Shown here one piece after another: positions 9,860 through 17,227 of a stretch of DNA of 64,000 nt. The notes under the pieces were generated by a model, which had not been told where the DNA came from, ran no database searches, and saw only the letters and a list, made by a program, of their open reading frames with translations. The DNA is from Phycisphaeraceae bacterium (GTDB taxonomy: Bacteria; Planctomycetota; Phycisphaerae; Phycisphaerales; Phycisphaeraceae): assembly GCA_028277745.1 (NCBI GenBank), contig JANQFR010000079.1, positions 105,946 through 169,945 of the forward strand, given 5' to 3'. The translations under genes were made by a program, and so were the position numbers. Each line of letters begins with the position of its first letter. Positions within the stretch are counted from its first letter, which is position 1.

Positions 9860-11776
9860 TTATGGCCCAAACCGTGCGATCCTGACAGGCGACGGGTTCG
9901 AGCGCCGGTGCTCGACCAGCCGCCGCAGGAGCTGCGATCGGTCAGCCGTGTCTTCATGAAGCGACCGTCTGTCCTGCTGATACTGGCGCTCCCGGTGATA
10001 AGTTCGGACCGCCTCGGCCGCGGTAAGCAGGACCGCCTCGACCCGCTGCGGGTCGCCGCCGATGAGCTGCTCCAACTCGGCGTCGCACTGCGTCGCCAGG
10101 TCGGCCAGGCTCTCCAGCCGCTCGGCCGCGAGGTCGGCCAGCAACGACGCGAGGGTCAGCTCGGCGCCGTCGCACAACCGGTCATGCACCCGGCCGAAAA
10201 GGTCGCGGTTCATCGGCGTGGTAAAGTCGCCGGGGGCGACCGCTTCGTCCAGGTGCCGGCCGTCGGGCAGCTCCATGCCGAACAGGTCGCCGCGTGCGAT
10301 CAATCCCGCGATCACCTGCCGCTCCGCCTGGGCCATGGCCTGAAGTCTACGCCGGGTTTCGGCGTCGGCCAGCGACGGGTCCGGGAAATCTGCGTCGCCT
10401 TCAGGCGTCGGGGCGTCGGCCTCGGGCGGCAACGGGGCGGGCGCCCGCGACGGCCGCGGAGAACGGGCGTTGAGCAGTGTCTGGATCGCCTGTTCGCTCA
10501 AGTGCAGCATCCCCGATAAACGCTGGATCACCAATGATCGGCGGATCGACCCGGCTCGCGCCAATCCCAGCTCGGCCAGCTTCGTCACATACCCCTCGGC
10601 GGCCCGCTGCCGGCCGGTGAGGGTGTCGGCCGCGTCGAGCTGCTGGCGGACCCGGTCGAACTGATGATCCAGCGCGTCCGTGGCGCCGGCGACCAGGCCG
10701 CGCCACCGCTCGATGCCGCCTTCCTCCTTCAGCAGCGAGTCGGGGTCATGCCCGTCGGGGAGGATGGCCAGGGCGACGTCGAGGTCTTCGGTGAGGAACA
10801 CCTCGACCGCGCGGTCGGCGGCTTTCTGGCCCGCGTCGTCGCCGTCCATGACCAGGACGACTTTTTCGCAGTACCGCCGCAGTTCCCGGACGTGCTCGGC
10901 GGTCAACGCCGTGCCCAGGGCGGCCACCACGTTGTCCGCGCCGTGCTGGTGGCAGGCGATCACGTCCGTATAACCCTCGACGAGCACGGCGGTCTTGGCG
11001 TCGATGATCGGCTTCTTGGCGCGGTGCAGGCCGTAGAGGGTGGCGGACTTGTTGAACAGCCGGGTCTCGGGGGAGTTGAGGTACTTGGGCTCATCCTCCT
11101 CGCGGAGCTTGCGTCCGCCGAAGGCGATCGGCCGGCCGATGCCGTCGTAGATCGGGAAGACCAGGCGGCAGCGCAGGGCGTCGTAGCGGCTGCCGTCGCC
11201 GCGGGCTTTGACAAGGCCGGCCAGGTCGAAGCCGGCCTGGTCCCAGCCGCGGTGGGCGATCGTCTCGGCCAAGCCGTCCCAGCGGTCCGGCGCCGCGCCG
11301 AGGCCGAAGGCCTCGACCATCTCGTCGCTGATGCCCCGCTGGGCGAGGTAGTCCCGCGCGACCCGGCCGTGCTCGGGGTGGCGGAGGATGCTCTGGAAGA
11401 AACCGACGGCCGATTCATTGGCGGCGGCGATCCGTTGACGCTCGCTGGGGCCCTGCTCGCCCTGCTCATCGCCCCCGCCGCCGTAACGCCGGAGGGTGAT
11501 GCCGGACCGGTCGGCCAGGTGCTGCAGGGCTTCGGGGAAGGTCATCTTGTGGTACTTCATGACGAACGAAAACGCGTCGCCGCCGGCCCCGCATACGAAG
11601 CACTTGAAGATCTGCTTCTGGGGGCTGACATACATCGACGGGTTCTTGTCGTCGTGGAACGGGCACAGGCAGGCGAACTCCTTGCCCTTGGGCTTGAGGG
11701 CGACGTGCTCCCCGATCAGCCGGACGATATCGGTCGCCGCTTGCACCTCGTTTTTCTGATCGTCACGGTGATGCAT
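9860..11776 (-). CDS. dnaG: DNA primase
   Basis: A 638-residue primase that makes RNA primers at the replication fork. The CHC2 zinc finger is visible (CLCPFHDDKNPS, then FKCFVCGAGGD). The catalytic core contains RLVFPIYD and the TOPRIM motifs VLVEGYTDVIA and VLVMDGDDAG. The C-terminal third (from about residue 440) is the less conserved helicase-binding region. The frame continues upstream to 12016, but the ATG at 11776 begins just before EVQAATDIVRLIGEHV, where family members start. A promoter candidate lies at 12003-12030. Confidence 0.97.
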   Translation of the reverse strand: MHHRDDQKNEVQAATDIVRLIGEHVALKPKGKEFACLCPFHDDKNPSMYVSPQKQIFKCFVCGAGGDAFSFVMKYHKMTFPEALQHLADRSGITLRRYGGGGDEQGEQGPSERQRIAAANESAVGFFQSILRHPEHGRVARDYLAQRGISDEMVEAFGLGAAPDRWDGLAETIAHRGWDQAGFDLAGLVKARGDGSRYDALRCRLVFPIYDGIGRPIAFGGRKLREEDEPKYLNSPETRLFNKSATLYGLHRAKKPIIDAKTAVLVEGYTDVIACHQHGADNVVAALGTALTAEHVRELRRYCEKVVLVMDGDDAGQKAADRAVEVFLTEDLDVALAILPDGHDPDSLLKEEGGIERWRGLVAGATDALDHQFDRVRQQLDAADTLTGRQRAAEGYVTKLAELGLARAGSIRRSLVIQRLSGMLHLSEQAIQTLLNARSPRPSRAPAPLPPEADAPTPEGDADFPDPSLADAETRRRLQAMAQAERQVIAGLIARGDLFGMELPDGRHLDEAVAPGDFTTPMNRDLFGRVHDRLCDGAELTLASLLADLAAERLESLADLATQCDAELEQLIGGDPQRVEAVLLTAAEAVRTYHRERQYQQDRRSLHEDTADRSQLLRRLVEHRRSNPSPVRIARFGP

Positions 11777-12099
11777 ACAAGTCGTGGTCGACACCCCAGG
11801 GCGGGACCGGATCGCTACGACACAGCAAGGCCTCAGCGAGACCGAGCGCTGTTGAACCGTGGATAGCCGGATCGAAGAGAGTCGTCGCTGCCTGGATCGT
11901 GAATGCGCGGTTGGGAGCCGTATTCCGAATCGAGCCTGCCTGTGCGTGGAGGCGGCTTCTCCGATTGTTGTCCCAACGAAAGCTAAAACCCGCTTTAATA
12001 GAAGACTAACACACAAGTCGCCCGAGTCAAGAAAACCGACCGGGCGGTCTGCATATCGGACCCGACCTCGGGAAAACCCTTAGTCGGGCCGCATGTTCT
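11777..12099. other. dnaG leader and promoter region
   Basis: This 323-bp gap between rpmB and dnaG holds a promoter candidate for dnaG near its right end and a leader of about 220 nt. No convincing ORF or riboswitch was seen. Confidence 0.5.
12003..12030 (-). promoter_or_regulatory. Promoter candidate for dnaG-rpoD
   Basis: On the minus strand TTGACT (12030-12025) and TAGTCT (12008-12003) are separated by 16 bp, in a locally AT-richer stretch upstream of dnaG. Confidence 0.45.
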
Positions 12100-12372
12100 T
12101 TATGCCTCGGCCGTTTCCGGCTTGTAGGCGTATTTACGTTTCAGGGGTTTGACCACGAGGCCGCAGCGGATCGCCTTGGCGGAGGCCTTGACCCGTCGGA
12201 CCGAGCCGTCCTCCATGACCGCGGTCACGGTGCGGATATTGGGCTTGAACGTCCGCTTGGTCTTGCCGGTCACCTTGGTGCCGACGCCGCCGAGGTATTT
12301 GGCCTTGCCGCGGAGGGTGTAGGTGTGGCCGGTGGTGGTCCGGCGGCCGGTGAATTCGCAAACGCGTGGCAT
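12100..12372 (-). CDS. rpmB: 50S ribosomal protein L28
   Basis: A 90-residue basic protein matching L28: MPRVCEFTGRRTTTGHTYTL at the start, then TKRTFKPNIRTV and VKASAKAIR. The ATG at 12372 has AGGGAG eight to nine bases upstream; longer frames upstream are artefacts. It binds 23S rRNA in the large subunit. It lies upstream of dnaG on the same strand, 323 bp away, so it is probably a separate transcription unit. The first Cys of the zinc-binding version is present (Cys5), but the other zinc ligands are missing, so this is the zinc-free form. Confidence 0.95.
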   Translation of the reverse strand: MPRVCEFTGRRTTTGHTYTLRGKAKYLGGVGTKVTGKTKRTFKPNIRTVTAVMEDGSVRRVKASAKAIRCGLVVKPLKRKYAYKPETAEA

Positions 12373-12742
12373 CGCCTCGGCTCCCTGGGAGGTTCGGAGG
12401 GTCAAAGTCGAGCCCAGCAACATAGCAGATTGAGATGGGGGCTGCAACCCCCCACCGCGGTGGTGGGGCGGGCAGCAAGTCCAGCGGCTCGTCTTGGCAG
12501 CCCTGGGCAAGGCTCGGGTATCCGCCGGCGGTGGGGCCGAAATAGCACAGGAGCATTCTCGTTGAGAATGCTATCCGAATCCAACCATCAAGGGCGTTCC
12601 TTATCCGTTGGCTGAGGCGGGATTAACGCACAGATCGGGCTTCCTGGTCATCACTCAGCACAGTACACTCACGTCAGTGGATCGCTGGTTGGTGTCCGCA
12701 TTTGCGGGCGACCGGCAAATGAACCTAATACGTCATAGGGCA
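12373..12742. other. Gap between rpmB and the first cassette-like gene
   Basis: The left part is the rpmB upstream region; no clear promoter was assigned. The right part holds the half-repeat at 12674-12724. No gene was seen. Confidence 0.4.
12674..12724 (+). repeat. attC-like repeat copy 1 (right half only)
   Basis: It contains the right-half pattern GGTTGG, a GTCCGC/GCGGGC inner stem, GGCGACCGGC and the terminal box ATGAAC, followed by CTAATACGTCA. The same tail (CTGTTACGTCAGG) follows copy 4. It ends 18 bp before the start of the GNAT gene. Confidence 0.6.
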
Positions 12743-13186
12743 ATGCAGATACGGTCCTTCCATCCCGATGACACCGCAGCGGTCGTTCATCTCTGGCAGG
12801 CATGCCAGTTAACACGTCCGTGGAACGATCCGATCAAGGACATCCAGCGGAAACTGCAGGTTCAACCCAAGATGTTTCTCGTCGCCGTCGCCGACGGATT
12901 GATCGTGGGGTCGGTCATGGCAGGCTACGAAGGCCACCGCGGCTGGATCAACTACCTTGCCGTTGCTCCGGACCGCCAGCGGGAGGGCATTGGCCGTTCG
13001 CTGATGGAGCACGCCGAGCGTCTCCTATTTGAGGCCGGCTGTCCTAAGATCAATCTGCAGGTTCGTGCCGCAAACGGCGCGGCCGCTGCGTTTTACCGGG
13101 CCCTCGGCTACAAGATCGACGAAGTCGTGGGTATGGGTAAACGTCTCATCTCCGACGATCTGCCGCGAACCAAACGCTGCAGTTGA
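12743..13186 (+). CDS. GNAT family N-acetyltransferase, YpeA-like
   Basis: A 147-residue acetyltransferase. It begins MQIRSFHPDD, and the acetyl-CoA binding loop reads APDRQREGIGRSLMEHAE (Q/RxxGxG/A). The C-terminal motif AAAAFYRALGYKIDE is typical of the YpeA/RimI-like branch. The substrate is unknown. The ATG at 12743 lies 18 bp after attC-like copy 1, and the stop codon lies inside copy 2 (GCAGTTGACC), so the gene fills the interval between two repeats. The longer frame from 12608 crosses the repeat and is not likely to be used. GNAT genes are common integron cassette cargo. Confidence 0.85.
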   Translation: MQIRSFHPDDTAAVVHLWQACQLTRPWNDPIKDIQRKLQVQPKMFLVAVADGLIVGSVMAGYEGHRGWINYLAVAPDRQREGIGRSLMEHAERLLFEAGCPKINLQVRAANGAAAAFYRALGYKIDEVVGMGKRLISDDLPRTKRCS

Positions 13187-13257
13187 CCGACAACGCCCGT
13201 GATGGATAATCCAGTGGCCAGTTGAACGTCTGCTCCCGCGGGCGACCCGTAGCTGAG
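13172..13257 (+). repeat. attC-like repeat copy 2
   Basis: About 86 bp with the conserved core GCAGTTGACCG, then GTGATGGATAAT, then the right half (GGCCAGTTGAACGTCTGCTC, CGCGGGCGACCCG) and the terminal box GCTGAGC. The left RYYYAAC box is degenerate. It overlaps the end of the GNAT gene. Confidence 0.65.
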
Positions 13258-13291
13258 CTAATTACGTGAGGCATTTTTGGAGGTCCACCGT

Positions 13292-13699
13292 ATGCTCAAA
13301 CGTCGAATATTGGTTGTCTCGATGCTCGTAGTTATGTTGTGCGTGGGCTTTGCGGGCGGTTTGCTGATGAGGCTCTCGCAACCCAATGTCAAATCCGTCG
13401 ATCAAGGCATTGTCACCACGCGGCTGTTGCCATGGCAGGCCAACGAAGCGGCCAACGCGTTCATCGCGGAAAAGGGCTGGACGCTTGTCACTTCAGAATC
13501 TCATCCATTTAAGACTTACTGGATCGCAACTCGGGCGGATGGCAGCGAAATCAAGTTGGAGGTGCTTCAAGAACGCACAAATGACAATGAAGTTGTCATT
13601 TTCATCACGCCAGTGGGCGGGGATGAAGCGACGGCCATTGCTCATGACCTTGCATCGTCTATTTCTACTCGGTTCGGCTCTCGCAATTGGCGCCTGTAA
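13292..13699 (+). CDS. Small membrane-anchored or secreted protein (cassette-like)
   Basis: A 135-residue protein with an N-terminal hydrophobic segment (residues 7-26, ILVVSMLVVMLCVGFAGGLL) acting as a signal anchor or signal peptide. The rest is a small soluble domain (GWTLVTSESHPFKTYWIATR, EVVIFITPVGGDEATAIAHD) of unknown family. The ATG at 13292 has GGAGG nine bases upstream. The gene lies between copies 2 and 3 of the attC-like repeat; 125 bp separate its stop from copy 3, the longest such gap in the array. Confidence 0.75.
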   Translation: MLKRRILVVSMLVVMLCVGFAGGLLMRLSQPNVKSVDQGIVTTRLLPWQANEAANAFIAEKGWTLVTSESHPFKTYWIATRADGSEIKLEVLQERTNDNEVVIFITPVGGDEATAIAHDLASSISTRFGSRNWRL

Positions 13700-13824
13700 G
13701 TGCGTCCCTGGCCAGCACGATGTAAGCCGGGTTGTCAAGGGTGGATGATCGTCGACAGGCGTTAAAAGAAAGAGCAGATACGTCCGGCGTCGTCCAAAGC
13801 GAATCGTGGCTTGACATTTGAGGC

Positions 13825-13919
13825 AGCTAACCGCCAGTTGCAGTTGACCGCAGACGCCCATCATGCATAATCCAGTAGCCGGTCGGGAGCCTGTTTCCGC
13901 GGGCGGCCGGCGGTTGAGC
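13825..13919 (+). repeat. attC-like repeat copy 3 (full, 95 bp)
   Basis: It starts with the RYYYAAC box AGCTAAC (13825-13831) and ends with the GTTRRRY box GTTGAGC (13913-13919). Inside are CAGTTGACCG, a degenerate CATCATGCATAAT segment, and a right hairpin with GCCGG/CCGGC arms. Confidence 0.75.
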
Positions 13920-13942
13920 TTTTTGCGCCAGGCGATGGAGGC

Positions 13943-14203
13943 ATGATGCGATATTGGGCCGTGAGTGCGATCCTGTTAAGCGCGGCAGGCTGCGCGATGC
14001 ATCCCCAATCCCCGGTGAGGGTTGACCGCAGCTACCAGATCCGGCTTACCGATTCGCCAAACGTATCGCAGGTGCGCGTCATGGAAACCACGGGCGACTG
14101 GATTCGCCTCCAATACCACGAGAACTCACCGCGTGTGGATCCTGGCCTTGATGATGTATGGGTCAACGCCAGTCACATTGTTTGGCTTGCGCCCTATGAG
14201 TGA
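13943..14203 (+). CDS. Small lipoprotein (cassette-like)
   Basis: An 86-residue protein with a lipoprotein signal peptide: MMRYWAVSAILLSAAGCAM, with the lipobox SAAGC and the acylated Cys at residue 17. The mature part (ETTGDWIRLQYHEN, DVWVNASHIVWLAPYE) is a small beta-rich domain. The two adjacent ATG codons at 13943 and 13946 follow a GGAGG motif. The gene begins 23 bp after copy 3 and ends 7 bp before copy 4. Function unknown. Confidence 0.75.
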   Translation: MMRYWAVSAILLSAAGCAMHPQSPVRVDRSYQIRLTDSPNVSQVRVMETTGDWIRLQYHENSPRVDPGLDDVWVNASHIVWLAPYE

Positions 14204-14210
14204 AACTGAC

Positions 14211-14305
14211 GCCTGACCACTGGCTGCAGTTGACCGGCGACGCCCGCGATGGATAATTGGGTTGTCGGTTGGAAGCCTTTTTCCGTGGGCGGCCGACAAT
14301 TGAAC
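14211..14305 (+). repeat. attC-like repeat copy 4 (full, 95 bp)
   Basis: The left box is GCCTGAC (14211-14217) and the right box ATTGAAC (14299-14305). Between them are GCAGTTGACCGGCGACG, GCGATGGATAATTGG and a hairpin whose arms are TTGTCGG and CCGACAA. Confidence 0.75.
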
Positions 14306-14326
14306 CTGTTACGTCAGGCGGATGAT

Positions 14327-14581
14327 ATGAAACATTCCCTCCTCGCAATTCTTCTCTTGGCTTTGGTCGGATGTGCATCATCCTCCACGGTCGTCGGTTA
14401 TGGTCAAGGTGAAACGCCTGCAGAAGCGACCCTGGCAGCCTGGGAAAACGCCCGCGCCAAGATGAACGCAGGCGGCTGGAGGAACTACAAACTTGAAAAA
14501 GATCAATTGTTGATTCATCAATCGTCAGAAGCAGGCGACTCATGGAAAACGAACATCCGTTTTCGCGTCATCGAAAGATGA
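14327..14581 (+). CDS. Small lipoprotein, paralogue of the next gene (cassette-like)
   Basis: An 84-residue lipoprotein. The signal peptide MKHSLLAILLLALVGCASSS contains the lipobox LVGC with the acylated Cys at residue 16. The mature part starts VVGYGQGETPAEATLAAWEN, matching IVTGVGEGPTEEAATKAM in the next gene, so the two are paralogues. The ATG at 14327 lies 21 bp after copy 4; the longer frame from 14249 would translate the repeat. The stop is directly followed by copy 5. Function unknown; the composition suggests a small periplasmic domain. Confidence 0.75.
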   Translation: MKHSLLAILLLALVGCASSSTVVGYGQGETPAEATLAAWENARAKMNAGGWRNYKLEKDQLLIHQSSEAGDSWKTNIRFRVIER

Positions 14582-14583
14582 AC

Positions 14584-14646
14584 GTCTAACTACGGTCTTC
14601 AGCGGCCGGTTGGACGTTTGCTCCCGCGGGCGGCCGGCCACTGAGC
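14584..14646 (+). repeat. attC-like repeat copy 5 (63 bp)
   Basis: It starts with the perfect RYYYAAC box GTCTAAC (14584-14590), three bases after the preceding stop codon. It ends with CACTGAGC (14639-14646). The left core with GTTGACC is missing; the right hairpin has long arms (CAGCGGCCGG with CCGGCCACTG). Confidence 0.7.
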
Positions 14647-14667
14647 CGAGAGGTGATAGGCATCATC

Positions 14668-14970
14668 ATGCATCACAGTCCCCAACTCACAGTCGTCCTG
14701 GCGATATTAATCCTCACTGTGTTATCGGGTTGCGGCACTAAACAGATCGTCACCGGCGTTGGCGAGGGCCCTACGGAGGAAGCCGCCACGAAAGCAATGC
14801 TCAGCAACGCGCGAGAGGTCATTAATCGGCTCAATCCTACGTTTGAGCTTTACCCTCTCGGAAAGCTGCAGAAGGGCACTGTGCAGAAGCGCAACGATGC
14901 CGACCCATCCCAACCTCCTGAAACGGTTTGGCGTGTTGTGGGTAAGTTTGAGGCGAGGCCGCCACGGTGA
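14668..14970 (+). CDS. Small lipoprotein, paralogue of the previous gene (cassette-like)
   Basis: A 100-residue lipoprotein. The signal sequence contains LAILILTVLSGCGT, with the lipobox LSGC. The motif IVTGVGEGPTEEAATKAM then SNAREVINRL aligns with VVGYGQGETPAEATLAAWEN in the preceding gene. The ATG at 14668 is preferred; an in-frame GTG at 14653 is possible. The gene starts 21 bp after copy 5. No repeat was found after its stop, so it is the last unit of this array. Confidence 0.75.
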   Translation: MHHSPQLTVVLAILILTVLSGCGTKQIVTGVGEGPTEEAATKAMLSNAREVINRLNPTFELYPLGKLQKGTVQKRNDADPSQPPETVWRVVGKFEARPPR

Positions 14971-15097
14971 TGATGCCGAATCACCACAGACACCCGCCAA
15001 ACTCGATACTCGATCCTTTCTGTGCCGTTGATGTCATCGATCCTGGAAAAGGTCGCCGCAGTCAAACCGGGGGCGGTGAGGTAGACTCCACGCTCCG

Positions 15098-15463
15098 ATG
15101 AACCGCTCCGCCGCCGATGCCGCCGCCTCGCCCGCTTGTGAACTGTGCCGCCGCCGCGGGCTGCGTCTGACGCGTCATCACCTGATCCCGCGTTCGCGTC
15201 ACCGCAAGCCGCGCACCCGCCGGCGGTTCACCCGGGAGCAGATGAACGGCCGCATCGCCATGGTCTGTTTCGCGTGCCACGGCATGATCCACGCCACGCT
15301 GACCGAACGACAACTCGCCGACGATTACCCCACGCTCGACGCCTTGCGCGCCCATCCCGACCTGGCCCGCTTTTTCGCCTGGGTCGCCGATCAGCCGACC
15401 CACCGCCGCGTCACGGTCCGCCGGGCCGCGGCCTACGCGCAGGGCGGGGCGCGCCGCGGCTGA
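15098..15463 (+). CDS. Small HNH-like nuclease-fold protein
   Basis: A 121-residue protein with a zinc-bound HNH-like pattern: CELC (residues 14-17), TRHHLIPRSRH, then CFACHGMIH. These match the C-x2-C, H-H-L-I-P and C-x2-C-H arrangement of small HNH proteins such as YisB. It may be a nuclease or only a DNA-binding protein. The C-terminal part (DYPTLDALRAHPDLARFFAW) is helical. It follows the cassette-like array by 127 bp without a repeat between them, so it may be chromosomal flank. Confidence 0.75.
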   Translation: MNRSAADAAASPACELCRRRGLRLTRHHLIPRSRHRKPRTRRRFTREQMNGRIAMVCFACHGMIHATLTERQLADDYPTLDALRAHPDLARFFAWVADQPTHRRVTVRRAAAYAQGGARRG

Positions 15464-15716
15464 CGACAGATCATCCAACACATGTCCTCCGCCTCCACGC
15501 GACAGCCCGGCCCTGCGGGCCGGCGCTCAACGGCGGGTCACCCGCCATCCATGTCATGCGCCTTGGCGGAGCATCCCGAGCGGGGTATACTTTTTGTCTG
15601 AGTAGGAGCCGTCCGATGAAGCTGAGCTGATCAACCATTCGTTTTGTCGCCGTGTTGCACCCCGTACCGCGCGGCCGGTCTGATCATCCTATTGCTTCAC
15701 CAAGGACGACCCTCTC

Positions 15717-17048
15717 TTGGAACAACTCACCCGCGAACAACTCTCGGTCGACCGCGAAAAAGCGGTCCTGGTCGGCTGCCTCCTGCCCGACACCAAAACC
15801 AACCCTCACGACCCGCTCGACGAACTGCGGTCCCTCGCCGACACCGCGAGCGCGGTGGTGGTGGACGAGCTGCTGCAGAAGAAGCACAAGCCCGAGGCGA
15901 AGACCTTCATCGGCAAAGGCAAGGTCGAGGAGCTGGCCGCGATGGTCAAAGCCCACGACGCCTCGGTCGTCATCTTCGAGAACGACCTGACGCCGTCGCA
16001 GATCGGCAACATCGAGCAGGTCATCGAGGTCAAGGTTCTTGACCGCTCGGAGCTGATCCTGGACATCTTCGCGTCCCGGGCCTCGACCCACGAGGCCCGG
16101 CTGCAGGTCGAGCTGGCGCAGCTCGAATACACCTACCCGCGGCTGCGGGCGATGTGGTCGCACCTGGAGCGGATCGTCGGCGGCGCGCCGGCGGGCATCG
16201 GCACCCGCGGCCCGGGCGAGCAGCAGCTCGAGATCGACCGCCGGATCGTCCAGCGCAAGAAGGCGCAGCTCAAACGCGAGATCGCCGACATCCAGTCCCG
16301 CAAGACCCGCGAGGTCGCGGCCCGTAACCAGGACCACTTCACCGTCGGCCTGGTGGGCTACACCAACGCGGGCAAGTCGACGCTGTTCAACACCCTCACC
16401 GACGGCCGGGCCTATGCCGACGACAAGCTGTTCGCGACCCTCTCGACCCGCACCCGCAAGTGGAGCCTCGGGGGCGGGGACGCGGTGATGCTCTCGGACA
16501 CGGTCGGGTTCGTACGCGACTTGCCCCACAACCTCGTCGCGTCGTTCAAGGCGACGCTGGAGGAGGCGGTGCACTCGGACCTGCTGCTGATCGTGCTCGA
16601 CGTCGCCGACCCCCGGGCCGAGCAGGAGTACGAGACGGTGGTGCAGGTGCTCGACGAGATCGGCGCCGACGAGCCGCAGCGGCTGCTGGTGCTCAACAAG
16701 ATCGACAGGCTGCAACACAACGCGGAGCTGCTGCTGTTCACCGAGCAGCACCCCGACGCCGTGCCGATCAGCGCACGCACGGGGCGCGGGGTGGACGTGC
16801 TGGTCGAGCGGGTCCGCGAGGCCGCCCACGGGCGGATGCAGGAGCTGCCGATCACGCTCGACGCGGCCGACGGCAAGGCGATCGGCTTCCTCGAAAACCG
16901 GGCCCAGGTGCTCGACCGCCAGTACAACGATCGACACGTCACGCTCACGGTGCGGATCGGTTCGCGCCAGCTCGATCGGCTCCGCGCCATGGGCAGCTCG
17001 GCCCGACTCCCCGGCGAGCAGGAGGCCGGCAAGGGGTGGGGACGCTGA
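15717..17048 (+). CDS. hflX: GTPase HflX
   Basis: A 443-residue ribosome-associated GTPase. The N-terminal HflX domain includes GKGKVEELAAMVKAHDASVV. The glycine-rich segment GIGTRGPGEQQLEIDRR is diagnostic. The GTPase motifs are GYTNAGKST (G1), DTVGFVRDLP (G3) and NKID (G4). HflX splits or rescues stalled ribosomes in stress. The start is a TTG at 15717 with AAGGA ten bases upstream. The C-terminal extension ends SARLPGEQEAGKGWGR. Confidence 0.95.
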   Translation: MEQLTREQLSVDREKAVLVGCLLPDTKTNPHDPLDELRSLADTASAVVVDELLQKKHKPEAKTFIGKGKVEELAAMVKAHDASVVIFENDLTPSQIGNIEQVIEVKVLDRSELILDIFASRASTHEARLQVELAQLEYTYPRLRAMWSHLERIVGGAPAGIGTRGPGEQQLEIDRRIVQRKKAQLKREIADIQSRKTREVAARNQDHFTVGLVGYTNAGKSTLFNTLTDGRAYADDKLFATLSTRTRKWSLGGGDAVMLSDTVGFVRDLPHNLVASFKATLEEAVHSDLLLIVLDVADPRAEQEYETVVQVLDEIGADEPQRLLVLNKIDRLQHNAELLLFTEQHPDAVPISARTGRGVDVLVERVREAAHGRMQELPITLDAADGKAIGFLENRAQVLDRQYNDRHVTLTVRIGSRQLDRLRAMGSSARLPGEQEAGKGWGR

Positions 17049-17227
17049 GCGCCCCCCGGCTCATCAACGCGGACCACGACCGATGGATGCCGACCCGGGC
17101 CGCCGGTCGACGTTGTCCCCGCGCCGCCCTCCGGTTTTAACTCAAACCAAACAGTTACGTCTCACTATTCGGCTGGGTTCCCCCGACAATCCTGTCTGAT
17201 CGCTTCTGTCCCCAAGGAACCCTCCCC

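Noticed and set aside
12664..14970. CRISPR array
   Set aside because: The repeats are about 63-95 bp, vary in sequence and are separated by protein genes of different lengths, not by short unique spacers.
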